From positions 248,001 to 312,000 of the forward strand of contig JBPKMA010000002.1 in the NCBI GenBank assembly GCA_051293835.1: a DNA stretch of 64,000 nucleotides. The letters run 5' to 3'. Made by a program: the position numbers and the translations under genes. The notes under the pieces are model-generated. The model was not told the origin of the DNA and ran no database searches. It was given only the letters and a program-made list of their open reading frames with translations. Below are positions 8,744-17,908 of the stretch, in pieces (position 1 is the first letter of the stretch; each line of letters opens with the position of its first letter). The stretch is from DATLZU01 sp051293835. Lineage in GTDB: Bacteria; Nitrospirota; Nitrospiria; Nitrospirales; Nitrospiraceae.

Positions 8744-9847
8744 ATGCCAGTGTCGTATCATCCCTCGTCGCCATCGGCCGTCTCCAATCTGCTGGCTTTC
8801 AGCAGCCAGGCGATGGAGGAATTCGTTCGGAGCCTCGGGTGGCCTCCATATCGGGCTCGCCAGATCCTTAGGTGGCTCTACCAAAACCGTACTCGGGACA
8901 TCCAATCCATGACTGACCTGTCGAAACAGGAGCGGACCATCCTGAGCGGTTGCGCCGATATCCGGCGAATCGAGCATGTCAGCGTGCTGGTCTCCGACGA
9001 CGGAACGAAGAAATTCCTATTCCGGCTGCAAGACGATCGCCTTTTGGAGAGCGTGCTGATTCCCAATGAAGGACGACTCACCTTGTGCGTCTCCACCCAG
9101 ATCGGCTGCACCCTGGACTGTGGCTTCTGCTTGACCGGGACAATGGGACTACATCGGAACCTGAAAGCGCACGAAATCGTTGATCAGGTGTTGACCGTGC
9201 AAGACCATCTGGGCACCCACGAGACACTGACCAATCTGGTCTTCATGGGGATGGGGGAGCCGCTCGCCAACTTCGAGGCGGTCTCCGATGCGATCAGCCG
9301 CTTGACCAACCGAACCTGGGGTGCGGGGTTTTCGTCCCGGCGCATCACCGTGTCGACCGCCGGACTGGCGTCACGCTTGAAAGATGTAGCTTCGTTAGGC
9401 GTCAACCTGGCCATCTCGCTAAACGCAACGACAGACGAACAGCGCGATCAGCTCATGCCAACCGCGAACCGGATCTGCTCCCTCCGCGAATTGATCGCGG
9501 CCTGCCGCGACTACCCCCTGCCCGTGCGCCGCCGGCTGACCTTTGAATACGTCCTGCTCGCTGGCGTCAACGACAGCCGAGAGGATGCCACGCGACTGGC
9601 AGCGTTGGTTCGTGGAATCCGGTGCAAGGTCAATTTGATCCCCTTCAATGAATTTCCGGGGAGCAAGTTCAGACGGCCGAGCGAAGAGGCCATCCTGATT
9701 TTTCAATCCGTCCTTAAGCGCGCCGGGCTTGCAGTGTTCGTGCGCAAAAGCAAAGGAAGAGACGTGTTGGGCGCATGCGGCCAACTCGGCGGATCGGCTG
9801 CCGGCTTGCAGAGCCTTGCCTTGACACCCGTTCAACCCCGTTGTTAG
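8744..9847 (+). CDS. rlmN: Dual-specificity RNA methyltransferase RlmN
   Basis: Radical-SAM enzyme (367 residues) that methylates C2 of A2503 in 23S rRNA and A37 of some tRNAs. The radical-SAM cluster motif is Cys122-x3-Cys126-x2-Cys129 (IGCTLDCGFC), and the methyl-carrying cysteine near residue 345 is in GRDVLGACGQL. The N-terminal accessory domain with LGWPPYRARQILRWLYQ is typical. It is transcribed away from the slt gene and followed by the M16 peptidase pair after 26 bases. Confidence 0.95.
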   Translation: MPVSYHPSSPSAVSNLLAFSSQAMEEFVRSLGWPPYRARQILRWLYQNRTRDIQSMTDLSKQERTILSGCADIRRIEHVSVLVSDDGTKKFLFRLQDDRLLESVLIPNEGRLTLCVSTQIGCTLDCGFCLTGTMGLHRNLKAHEIVDQVLTVQDHLGTHETLTNLVFMGMGEPLANFEAVSDAISRLTNRTWGAGFSSRRITVSTAGLASRLKDVASLGVNLAISLNATTDEQRDQLMPTANRICSLRELIAACRDYPLPVRRRLTFEYVLLAGVNDSREDATRLAALVRGIRCKVNLIPFNEFPGSKFRRPSEEAILIFQSVLKRAGLAVFVRKSKGRDVLGACGQLGGSAAGLQSLALTPVQPRC

Positions 9848-9873
9848 CATGCGCGCCCGATGCACGTTGGGTC

Positions 9874-11256
9874 ATGATCTCGGTGAAACCCATCGCACGA
9901 CATACATCGCTGTGCGCTGTAGCCCTGGCGTCAGGATTGCTGACCGGACACGCTGTGGGCGCGGCCTTGCCCGAGCCACGCGAGCACGTGTTGTCAAACG
10001 GCTTGAAGGTGCTGCTCGTGGAGGTGCCGAAGGCGCCGGTGGCGACCGTGCAGGTCTGGTACAAAGTCGGCTCGCGCAACGAAGTGATGGGACGGGCCGG
10101 GCTGTCGCACATGCTGGAACACATGATGTTCAAAGGAACGGCCAAGTACCCTAAAGGCGCTTTCGATCGATTGATCCGAAAGAACGGCGGGATCAGCAAT
10201 GCCTTCACCAGTCAGGATTTCACTTCGTACTTCGAAAACTTGGCGGCCGATCGGGTCGAGCTGGCCCTGGAGCTGGAAGCGGATCGGATGCAAGGCTTGT
10301 CGCTCGACGCGAAGGAGTTTCAACCCGAACGGGAGGTTGTCAAGGAGGAGCGTCGCCTGCGGATCGAGGACGATCCCCAAAGTTCCCTCATCGAAATGCT
10401 CTTCGCCCAGGCTTTCATGAGCCATCCCTACCACTGGCCGATCATCGGTTGGTTCTCCGATCTCGACGCCATGACGCTGGAAGACCTCCAACGCCACTAT
10501 GACACCTACTACTCACCGAACAACGCAACTCTGGTGGTCGTCGGAGACATCAAAGCCGATGCATTGTTGCCGACGATCAAACGGTTGTTTGAGCCGATTC
10601 CGCGAGGTCCGAATCCGCCGCCGGTCACTGTCATGGAACCGGAACAGCGGGGAGAGCGACGCTTCGTCCTCAAGCGCGAGGCGCAGGCGCCGTTTGTGAT
10701 CATGGGGTACCGCGTGCCCAACTACACGAGCGAGGATTCGTACGCGCTCGACATTCTCGAGTCGATTTTGCAGCACGGCAAGAGCTCACGGCTTTACCGA
10801 AGCCTGATCTACGAGCAGAAACTAGCCCTGGCGATTGGCGCCGAGTATGGCCTCATGCAGGCTGACCCCGGCCTGTTCTATGTGTACGCCCTGGTGAAAC
10901 CGGGACAAAAGGTGGAGGCCGTGGAAGAGGCGCTGAACCGGGAGATCAAACGGTTGCAGGCCGAGCCGCCGACGGAGCAGGAACTCAAACGCGCCAAGAA
11001 CCAGATCGAAGCCGCATACATTTTTCAGCAGGACTCCAACTTCCGTCACGCCATGTTGCTCGGCGAGGCAGAGACAATCGGTGCCGGTTGGCGGAAGGTC
11101 GGACAGTTCGTCGACCGCATCCGGGCCGTCACCGCGAAGGACGTCCAACGCGTTGCGCGGCAATATCTGACTGAAGACGCCAGGACCGTCGGCACGCTGA
11201 TTCCTCTTCCTCCGCGGAATCAGCAACCCGCATCGGCATCGGCGCTCACGCGATAA
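9874..11256 (+). CDS. M16 zinc metallopeptidase, catalytic member
   Basis: Exported pitrilysin/processing-peptidase family protein of 460 residues. The inverted zinc motif HMLEH is at residues 79-83, with the downstream Glu region ELEADRM. The first 30 residues form a signal peptide (SLCAVALASGLLTGHAVGA). I chose ATG 9874 because it places the signal peptide at the N-terminus; the frame is open further upstream into rlmN. The C-terminal half has the usual M16 second domain. Its partner starts 10 bases after its stop codon, as in bacterial M16 heterodimers in which one subunit is active and the other shapes the chamber. Confidence 0.9.
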   Translation: MISVKPIARHTSLCAVALASGLLTGHAVGAALPEPREHVLSNGLKVLLVEVPKAPVATVQVWYKVGSRNEVMGRAGLSHMLEHMMFKGTAKYPKGAFDRLIRKNGGISNAFTSQDFTSYFENLAADRVELALELEADRMQGLSLDAKEFQPEREVVKEERRLRIEDDPQSSLIEMLFAQAFMSHPYHWPIIGWFSDLDAMTLEDLQRHYDTYYSPNNATLVVVGDIKADALLPTIKRLFEPIPRGPNPPPVTVMEPEQRGERRFVLKREAQAPFVIMGYRVPNYTSEDSYALDILESILQHGKSSRLYRSLIYEQKLALAIGAEYGLMQADPGLFYVYALVKPGQKVEAVEEALNREIKRLQAEPPTEQELKRAKNQIEAAYIFQQDSNFRHAMLLGEAETIGAGWRKVGQFVDRIRAVTAKDVQRVARQYLTEDARTVGTLIPLPPRNQQPASASALTR

Positions 11257-11266
11257 AGGACCAGCG

Positions 11267-12661
11267 ATGCGCCTTAGACCAGACAGTCCCAGCGGTTTCC
11301 AAGCGAGCACCGGGCCTTGCGACCCGGCCGCACGTCTTCTCGTCCTGCTCATGCTCGCGCTGACAGTTTCAGCCGCCTGGTCTCCACAAGCAGTCGCGGC
11401 CGAACTCAATCCTGTTCGTTTCGTAACTCAGAATGGTCTCACAGTATTATTCCTGGAGCAGCACTATTTGCCCATCGTAGAAATTCACGCTCTTGTCAAG
11501 GTGGGTTCGGCGCAGGACCCCCCGGGAAAAGCGGGGTTGGCCAATCTCGTCGCCAGCTTGCTGGACGAAGGAACCGCGACGCGCAGCAGCAAGCAGATTG
11601 CGGAACAAATCGACTTCGTCGGCGGCTTGCTGGAAGCCAAAGCCTTCGAGGACTTCACCACGGCGTCGGTTCGCGTGTTGAAAAAGGACGTCGATCTGGG
11701 CTTTTCACTGTTGGCCGATATCCTGATCCGTCCGGCCTTCCCGAAACAGGAATTTGAGCGGGTGCGGACCCAGATCCTGGGCGAGATCGTGAGCGACAAC
11801 GACGATCCGGGCCAAGTGGCGCTGAAGGCGTTTCACCAGTTGGTCTTCCACGACCATCCGTATCAGTGGCCGGTGCACGGCACCGAGGAAACGGTGAGCA
11901 GGATCACACTGGCCGACGTTCAGACGTTTTTCGCGAAGGAATATCTCCCGAACCAAACCATCCTGGCGATCGTTGGCGATTTGACGCACGACCAGGCAGC
12001 CTCCCTCGTCCAGACTCATTTCGGCTCGTGGAAGCGCGGCTCACCGCCGCCGCGAACAACGCGCAAGCCGGCCCCCATCGAGCGTACAACGGTCCATCTG
12101 ATCGAGAAAGATCTCACGCAATCGACCATTATCCTGGGCCATACGGGCATCAGCCGGACCAATCCCGACTACTACGCGGTGACCGTGATGAATCACATTT
12201 TGGGGGCCGGTGGATTCGCTTCCCGCTTGATGGATTCGATCCGCGACAAACAGGGATTGGCTTACGGGATCATGAGTCACTTCGACGCCCGCCTGATGCC
12301 CGGCGCATTCATGGTGAACCTGCAGACGCGAAGCGAGGCCACGAACGAGGCCATCACTGGAGTCTTAAATGAGATCAAGACCCTCCGCGAATCTCCGGTG
12401 TCGGATCAGGAGTTGGCGGATGCCAAGGCCTTTCTCATTGGGAGCTTCCCGTTGCGGCTCGACTCCACCGCCAAACTCGCCCAGGTGTTGGCTCAAGTGG
12501 AATTTTACGGTCTGGGTCTCGATTATTTCACGCACTATCCGAAATGGATTGAGAAGGTCACCAAAGAGGACGTCCTGCGCGTCGCACAGCAGTACCTCGA
12601 TCCTCAGCACTACGTCCTGGTCGTCGTAGGCAACCAGGCGAAAGCAAAAGTGCGTCAGTAG
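11267..12661 (+). CDS. M16 family protein lacking the zinc motif (non-catalytic partner)
   Basis: This 464-residue exported protein has the M16 fold but the zinc-binding residues are gone: where the neighbour reads GLSHMLEHM this one reads GLANLVASL, so His, Glu and His are replaced by Asn93, Ala96 and Ser97. It keeps the C-terminal substrate-binding feature SRLMDSIRDKQGLAYGI (the Arg/Tyr region). A signal peptide covers about residues 20-45. Together with the preceding active gene it forms the common two-gene unit whose products make a heterodimer. Substrates are unknown. Confidence 0.88.
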   Translation: MRLRPDSPSGFQASTGPCDPAARLLVLLMLALTVSAAWSPQAVAAELNPVRFVTQNGLTVLFLEQHYLPIVEIHALVKVGSAQDPPGKAGLANLVASLLDEGTATRSSKQIAEQIDFVGGLLEAKAFEDFTTASVRVLKKDVDLGFSLLADILIRPAFPKQEFERVRTQILGEIVSDNDDPGQVALKAFHQLVFHDHPYQWPVHGTEETVSRITLADVQTFFAKEYLPNQTILAIVGDLTHDQAASLVQTHFGSWKRGSPPPRTTRKPAPIERTTVHLIEKDLTQSTIILGHTGISRTNPDYYAVTVMNHILGAGGFASRLMDSIRDKQGLAYGIMSHFDARLMPGAFMVNLQTRSEATNEAITGVLNEIKTLRESPVSDQELADAKAFLIGSFPLRLDSTAKLAQVLAQVEFYGLGLDYFTHYPKWIEKVTKEDVLRVAQQYLDPQHYVLVVVGNQAKAKVRQ

Positions 12662-12720
12662 CGGGGAGGGTGCCGCGCGGTCGCCTCGATCCCCGGTCCA
12701 AAACCTGCACCTGGAGAGTG

Positions 12721-13524
12721 ATGCAACCCGCCCTATCGAGCAAGCTTGCGACGATGCGAACCATCCTGGACGGGATGCAGTCCGTTCTTGTGGCGTTTTC
12801 CGGAGGTATCGACAGCACGGTCGTGCTAAAGGTCGCCTACGACCGACTCGGCTCCCTCGCCGTGGCCGTCACCGCCGTCTCTCCGACGCTTCCGGAACAC
12901 GAGCTGATGATAGCCCGTCGGGTGGCGATGGAAATCGGTGCGCGGCACCTGATCGTCGAGACGGACCAACTGCGGATCCCCGACTTCGTCCGCAACGACG
13001 ACCGCCGTTGTTATCATTGCAAGACCGATCTCTATTCCTTGCTCAGCCGGATGCGCGATGATTTACGGCTGGCTCAGATCGTGGATGGGACTCACCTCGA
13101 CGATCTTGGTGACGACCGGCCTGGCATCTCGGCCGCACGCGAATGGGGTGTGCGGAGTCCCCTCGTCGAGGCCGGTCTGACCAAGGCCGATATTCGTGCG
13201 CTTGCTCGAGAGCTGGGTCTTTCCAACTGGGACAAACCGGCTGCAGCCTGCCTTTCCTCCCGCATTCCCAGAGGAATTCCGATCACGAGGGAGACCTTGT
13301 CACGGATCGAACGGGCCGAAGCGGCGCTGAGAGAAGAGGGGTTCTCGCACGTCCGGGTAAGGGATCACGGGGACATCGCGAGGATCGAGCTTGCGGTCGA
13401 GGAGTTCTCCCGGATCCTGACGGATGAACGGCGCAGCCGCCTTGCCGCGCACTTGAAGAACTTGGGATTCCGTTTTGTCACGCTGGACTTGGAGGGCTAC
13501 CAGCAGGGAGGCGCAAATCGCTGA
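12721..13524 (+). CDS. larE: LarE-like sulfur transferase (PP-loop ATPase)
   Basis: Predicted ATP-dependent sacrificial sulfur transferase of 267 residues. The PP-loop SGGIDS is at 27-32, a Cys-x2-Cys pair at 97-100 (CYHC), and Cys177 in AAACLSSRIPRG matches the cysteine that LarE gives up as sulfur donor to the nickel-pincer cofactor. The ATG at 12721 follows GGAG at a good distance; the frame continues upstream but overlaps the peptidase stop region. No larB or larC homologue lies in the window, so its substrate here is open. Related PP-loop enzymes act in other sulfur transfers. Confidence 0.8.
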   Translation: MQPALSSKLATMRTILDGMQSVLVAFSGGIDSTVVLKVAYDRLGSLAVAVTAVSPTLPEHELMIARRVAMEIGARHLIVETDQLRIPDFVRNDDRRCYHCKTDLYSLLSRMRDDLRLAQIVDGTHLDDLGDDRPGISAAREWGVRSPLVEAGLTKADIRALARELGLSNWDKPAAACLSSRIPRGIPITRETLSRIERAEAALREEGFSHVRVRDHGDIARIELAVEEFSRILTDERRSRLAAHLKNLGFRFVTLDLEGYQQGGANR

Positions 13525-13558
13525 GTGCGGGGTGTTCACAGAGCAGTCGAGTCGGTAG

Positions 13559-14080
13559 TCATCGCTCGAACCTCAGCTCTGTGGCGGTCTTCGCCAAGGC
13601 TGCGAGCGCTTCGTCGGCCAATCGCCGGTGGTCGGCCTCCGTGAGGCTTCTCTCCACCACCTTTTCCGCAATCATTAAGGCCAGTTCGGTCGCCCGGTTA
13701 CGGATCTCCTCGATGGCCTTGCGGCGTTCGTGTTCGATCTCGCGGGCGGCTTCAGTTTTGATCCGCTCCGCCTCGGCCGTCAACCGCTGCTCATTCTCTT
13801 CCAACAGTCGTTGGGCACGCTCCTTCGCCTGAGCTAAGATGGCTTCCGCCTCCTGGGAAGCGGCATTCAGCTTGGCTTCGTATTCATGCAGCTTCCGTTC
13901 GGCCTCCATCCGATGCCGCTCGGCCTGTTCCAGACTTTCTCGAATCTTGCGCTCCCGGGTTTCCAGCGCCTCCAAAATCGGCGGAAAGGCGAACTTGTAG
14001 AGCACCCAAAGCAGCACTACGAATGAAACGATCTCCCAGAAGATCAACGAGGAGAAAAAGTGAGTCTCGAATTGCGGCAT
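13559..14080 (-). CDS. atpF: ATP synthase F0 subunit b
   Basis: Subunit b (173 residues), the peripheral stalk of the F-type ATP synthase. One membrane helix at about residues 10-30 is followed by a long charged coiled coil (EAERKLHEYEAKLNAASQEA and onward). It ends the short minus-strand cluster atpI-atpB-atpF. There is no atpH, A, G, D or C after it: the next gene, larE, is convergent with 34 bases between stops. The F1 genes must be elsewhere. Confidence 0.9.
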   Translation of the reverse strand: MPQFETHFFSSLIFWEIVSFVVLLWVLYKFAFPPILEALETRERKIRESLEQAERHRMEAERKLHEYEAKLNAASQEAEAILAQAKERAQRLLEENEQRLTAEAERIKTEAAREIEHERRKAIEEIRNRATELALMIAEKVVERSLTEADHRRLADEALAALAKTATELRFER

Positions 14081-14166
14081 GATCCCACCTGTTAAACGGC
14101 CACAGGCGATAGGCGATGAGCTATCTTAGGGACACAAAACGGTGCAGCCTTGCCCCCTTTTACACC

Positions 14167-14922
14167 TTAAGGCCCATAATGACCAGGCTCTTCCTGCCCG
14201 TGCAAATGAATCACATCCCCCAGATAGACGCAGGTCAAGATCGTGAAAATGTAGGCTTGGATCAGTGCGATGCCGACTTCCAAGACATTCATTGCGATCG
14301 TAAACGCGAACGGCAGCCAGCCGATCAACAGACCACCAGCGATAGCCAGACCGAACAAGACGGACAGGATCGTATGCCCGGCTGTCATATTCGCAAACAA
14401 CCGGACGGATAGCGAGACCGGTCTTGCCAGTTGACTGATCAACTCGATGGGAATCATGAGCGGGAGCAATAGCTTGGGTGTGCCCGCGGGGATAAGGATG
14501 CGTAGAAACCTTGCGCCATGGAGCACAATCCCCACTACAATGCTCATGACGAAAACGAAAAAGGCAAAAGCCGCGGTGACGGCAATCTGACTGGTCACGG
14601 TATAGGCACCGGGGATCAGTCCGAGCAAATTACAGAACAGAATGAACAAGAACAGGGTGGCAATAAACGGGAAAAATCGCATCCCGTCCCTTCCCATCGT
14701 GTCCAAGATCATGTTGCGGATGAATTCCACGAACAGTTCGGCCACCGCCTGAAGTTTGGAGGGAACCAATTTCCGCGATGAACCCGCAGCCAGAAAGAGG
14801 CCAGCAACCAATCCAGCCACCATCCACATCATCACCACGGCTTTGTTGATGGAAATATCGAACCCAAACAGCGAGATGGGAATCCACTCGTGCAGCTCGA
14901 ACGGATGAAGCGGATTGTCCAA
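14167..14922 (-). CDS. atpB: ATP synthase F0 subunit a
   Basis: Integral membrane subunit a (251 residues) forming the proton half-channels. The essential arginine helix is visible in RPVSLSVRLFANMTAGH, and the C-terminal helix with LEVGIALIQAYIFTILTCVYL is typical. The start is a TTG at 14922, supported by the strong ribosome binding site GGGAGGAG just upstream and by the family N-terminus. Only 86 bases separate it from atpF, which is too little for the c-subunit gene that normally lies between them. Confidence 0.92.
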   Translation of the reverse strand: MDNPLHPFELHEWIPISLFGFDISINKAVVMMWMVAGLVAGLFLAAGSSRKLVPSKLQAVAELFVEFIRNMILDTMGRDGMRFFPFIATLFLFILFCNLLGLIPGAYTVTSQIAVTAAFAFFVFVMSIVVGIVLHGARFLRILIPAGTPKLLLPLMIPIELISQLARPVSLSVRLFANMTAGHTILSVLFGLAIAGGLLIGWLPFAFTIAMNVLEVGIALIQAYIFTILTCVYLGDVIHLHGQEEPGHYGP

Positions 14923-14960
14923 GACTCCTCCCTTCCTGCAGCTGTTGCGTTATTCTGATG

Positions 14961-15182
14961 TTACGATTGCGGCCACCGCTGGGCTGCTCGGTAGGCATTC
15001 AGCACTCCAGCAGCAGCACCAAACCCGAGTCCGATCACCGTTCCCCATGGACTGGAGGCAAACAGATAGGCATCGGCAAGCCAGCCGAGCCCCCCTCCCA
15101 CGATCAAGGCCGCCAGTAACTCGGTTCCGATCCGAACGGCTTGTCCCAGACCCGTGTAAAACGGATCGCTGGAGGGAGCCAT
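14961..15182 (-). CDS. AtpI/AtpZ-like small membrane protein
   Basis: A 73-residue protein with two membrane helices and glycine-rich packing motifs (LLAALIVGGGLGWLADAYL and GTVIGLGFGAAAGVLNAYR). This is the AtpI/AtpZ pattern, small assembly or ion-delivery proteins encoded ahead of atpB. The ATG at 15182 gives a protein of normal length; the frame is open further upstream but would overlap the divergent region. It precedes atpB by 38 bases. Confidence 0.8.
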   Translation of the reverse strand: MAPSSDPFYTGLGQAVRIGTELLAALIVGGGLGWLADAYLFASSPWGTVIGLGFGAAAGVLNAYRAAQRWPQS

Positions 15183-15429
15183 GAGTGCACCTTCGGGCGA
15201 GCACCGCTCCGCAAGTCGGCACTCTGCCGGCGCGCGGGCGCGCCATTCAAGCAAAAACGCACGAGCGTTGTCAAGTAAAGGCGAGGGTCGTCGCGATACC
15301 ACGGGTCGCCGGAGCGGCGGATTCCGTCGATGCGCCGGGGGGTTGCGCAACTGGCTTGGTTCCCTTGCCCTATGGTACAACCATACCGCGATTCCGCTGC
15401 TCAGTCCCATAACCGGTCCATTTCAGGAT

Positions 15430-16929
15430 ATGGCTCATCTTTCGCGCGCGTCTTTTCTGAACGGCCCTCCGCAGCCGCTGGTGCTTTCCCTTCCACAACC
15501 GGCAGCCGACCCCTTCGAGCTTTACCGCCGCATCGCCAGCCCCCACCGACCGTCGTTCCTCCTGGAAAGCGGCAAGGGTAATGACTCGACCGCGCGTTAC
15601 TCATTCATGGGCAGCAACCCGTATATGACGCTTACGGGCAAAAACGGGGCCTGTGTCGTGAACACGTCGGACCGGAAAGTGGTCTTGGCGCAAACGCCCT
15701 TTGATTGCTTTCAACGGATCTTGCTAGATGGCAAAATCTCCAGACCCGACGGGGTCCCACCTTTTTTCGGAGGGGCCATCGGGTTCTTGAGCTACGACCT
15801 CGCCCGCTCCTTCGAGACGCTCCCTTCACTGGTCAAGGATGATCTCGACCTGCCCGATCTCTGTTTTGTCTTTGTCGATCTGCTCGCCGCCTTAGATCAC
15901 GGAACCCGGACGCTCCACTTGATCTTCTGTCCGCCCTTAGCGCGGATGCTGAGCGAACCCAGAGAGAAGCTCTATCGGGAAGGGTACGATCGCTTGGCGG
16001 AGCTGGAGTCAAGACTGACAAGCCGGTCTGTCCATGCGGACGATGCGGAACCCTGGAGCGCGCTGGAGATGCATCCGGACCAAACCCGCCAGGCCTACAT
16101 GGATCGCGTGCGGCAATGCCAAGAATACATCGCCGCAGGAGACATTTATCAGGCCAACCTTTCTCATCGATTCACGCTCACCTGGAAAGACGCTGCTGTG
16201 AGGCCCGGCCCCGGCCGTTCCGCGGCCTGGCAGCCGTTGGCTGTGACCCTCTACGATCGGCTCCGCCGCGTGAATCCCGCTCCGTTTTCGGCGCTCTTGA
16301 CCTTTGACGATGTTTGCCTCGTAAGCTGTTCGCCCGAACGACTCGTCAGACGACAAGGCCGCCATGTGGAAACCCGTCCGATTGCCGGCACAAGACCGCG
16401 GGGCCGGAACCGCACCGAGGATCAGCGACTCATCGACGAACTCCTCACCAGCCCCAAGGAACGTGCCGAACACCTGATGTTGGTCGATCTCGAGCGCAAT
16501 GATCTGGGTCGCGTCTGCGAATTCGGTTCCGTACGCGTCGACGAGTTTATGCTTGTCGAGCAGTACTCCCATGTGAGCCATCTTGTGTCCAACATTGTCG
16601 GCACATTGCGTCCCGCCATGAACGCAGGCGATCTGATCAAGGCGGTGTTCCCCGGCGGCACCATTACCGGCGTACCTAAGATCCGGTGTATGGAAATCAT
16701 CGAAAGCTTGGAACCCGTCCGGCGCGGACCGTATACAGGTTCGCTCGGCTATTTGAGCTGGAGCGGAGACTTGGACCTCAGCATCGTGATCCGCACGTTG
16801 GTCTTGACTGGCGAACACGGGTATCTGCAGGTCGGAGCTGGCATCGTGGCGGACTCCGATCCCGCCCGGGAGTACGACGAAACGTTGTTTAAGGCCCTCG
16901 CCTTTTTCAAAGCCTTGCAGGAAGCCTGA
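15430..16929 (+). CDS. pabB: Chorismate-utilising enzyme, PabB/TrpE family (probably PabB)
   Basis: A 499-residue member of the anthranilate/aminodeoxychorismate synthase component I family. The C-terminal chorismate-binding domain has YIAAGDIYQANLSHRF, FSALLTF, SCSPERLVR, TRPIAGTRPRGRNRTED, LVDLERNDLGRV, FPGGTITGVPK and the terminal SDP region. The adjacent aminotransferase class IV gene, starting two bases after its stop, suggests folate synthesis (PabB plus PabC) rather than tryptophan. However the motif reads PIAGT, with Ala where E. coli PabB has the catalytic Lys (PIKGT), as in TrpE. The assignment to PabB therefore rests on context. The ATG at 15430 gives a normal N-terminus; a longer open frame exists. 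Confidence 0.75.
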   Translation: MAHLSRASFLNGPPQPLVLSLPQPAADPFELYRRIASPHRPSFLLESGKGNDSTARYSFMGSNPYMTLTGKNGACVVNTSDRKVVLAQTPFDCFQRILLDGKISRPDGVPPFFGGAIGFLSYDLARSFETLPSLVKDDLDLPDLCFVFVDLLAALDHGTRTLHLIFCPPLARMLSEPREKLYREGYDRLAELESRLTSRSVHADDAEPWSALEMHPDQTRQAYMDRVRQCQEYIAAGDIYQANLSHRFTLTWKDAAVRPGPGRSAAWQPLAVTLYDRLRRVNPAPFSALLTFDDVCLVSCSPERLVRRQGRHVETRPIAGTRPRGRNRTEDQRLIDELLTSPKERAEHLMLVDLERNDLGRVCEFGSVRVDEFMLVEQYSHVSHLVSNIVGTLRPAMNAGDLIKAVFPGGTITGVPKIRCMEIIESLEPVRRGPYTGSLGYLSWSGDLDLSIVIRTLVLTGEHGYLQVGAGIVADSDPAREYDETLFKALAFFKALQEA

Positions 16930-16931
16930 CC

Positions 16932-17813
16932 ATGTGGATCTTTTTGAACGATCGTTTCGTTCGAGCGGAGGAAGCCGTGGTTTCAGTCTTCGACCATGGT
17001 TTTCTCTATGGTGATGGAGTCTATGAAACCCTCCGATCGTATGGTCCTCAAATCTTCATGCGGGACCGCCACCTGGCCCGATTGCGTCGCTCAGCGGAGG
17101 CCATCGGAATCGAGATTCCGATTCCTTCGAAGGACTGGCCTGGATTGTTGCACGAGGCCATGGCACGCAACGCCGTCGGTAACGAAAAAACTGATGCCTA
17201 TCTCCGCATCACAGTCACCCGCGGCGAAGGCGAGATCGGGCTGGACCCTTCGCTCTGTCGGCATCCAACGGTGGTCATTGTGGCGAAAGCTCTCACCGCC
17301 TATCCGGCGCATTTCTATCGCGACGGCGTCCATGTGATCATCGCACGCACCCGGCGCAACCTGCCTGCGGCTTTATCCCCACACATCAAATCGCTGAACT
17401 TCCTGAACAACATCCTGGCGAAGCAGGAAGCGATTCGAGCAGGAGCTTTCGACAGCGTTATGCTGAATTGGCAGGAACACTTGACCGAGTGCACGACCAG
17501 CAACCTCTTTTTCGTTCGCCGTGGCCGGCTCTGCACGCCGGCAGTCGAGTGCGGCATCCTGGATGGGGTCACCCGGGATCTGGTCCTCCTCTTGGCTCGC
17601 GAGCATGGGATCCCGACGGAAGAAGGCCACTACAACGTCCCGGCTTTGCTGGAAGCAGAAGAGTGTTTCCTCACCAACACCAGCATGGAACTGATGCCCG
17701 TCACGCGGGTGAACGGATCCCCACTTGGATCAGGACGACCGGGTCCGACGACCCAACGGTTGCACACGATTTTTGTCGACCAGCGCCGCCGCTTTGGGGA
17801 AGACTCACCGTGA
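16932..17813 (+). CDS. pabC: Aminotransferase class IV (PabC or branched-chain/D-amino acid type)
   Basis: PLP enzyme of 293 residues. The family start NDRFVRAEEAVVSVFDHGFLYGDGVYET, the PLP-lysine in HIKSLNFLNN and the ECTTSNLFFV motif are all present. The family includes 4-amino-4-deoxychorismate lyase, branched-chain and D-amino acid aminotransferases, which are hard to tell apart by eye. Its start is two bases after the pabB-like stop with AGGAAG upstream, so translation is coupled; this favours the lyase PabC. Confidence 0.7.
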   Translation: MWIFLNDRFVRAEEAVVSVFDHGFLYGDGVYETLRSYGPQIFMRDRHLARLRRSAEAIGIEIPIPSKDWPGLLHEAMARNAVGNEKTDAYLRITVTRGEGEIGLDPSLCRHPTVVIVAKALTAYPAHFYRDGVHVIIARTRRNLPAALSPHIKSLNFLNNILAKQEAIRAGAFDSVMLNWQEHLTECTTSNLFFVRRGRLCTPAVECGILDGVTRDLVLLLAREHGIPTEEGHYNVPALLEAEECFLTNTSMELMPVTRVNGSPLGSGRPGPTTQRLHTIFVDQRRRFGEDSP

Positions 17814-17872
17814 CCATTCGGGCAGGCTTGACGGCAGCGGAACTCAATGCCAGCACAGGACTTGCTTATTTT

Positions 17873-17901
17873 TTGACAGATCCTGAGCGCGATGCTATGG
17901 T
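17873..17901 (+). promoter_or_regulatory. Promoter ahead of the small lytic transglycosylase
   Basis: TTGACA (17873-17878), 17 bases, then TATGGT (17896-17901). A housekeeping-type promoter that would start transcription near 17908, right at one candidate ATG (17909). Either the mRNA is leaderless or translation starts further in, for example at ATG 17991. Confidence 0.55.
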
Positions 17902-17908
17902 CAACACC

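Noticed and set aside
15181..15429. Upstream extension of the PabB-like protein from 15181
   Set aside because: The added 83 residues are Arg/Ser/Gly-rich, overlap the start region of the divergent atpI-like gene and do not resemble the family N-terminus.
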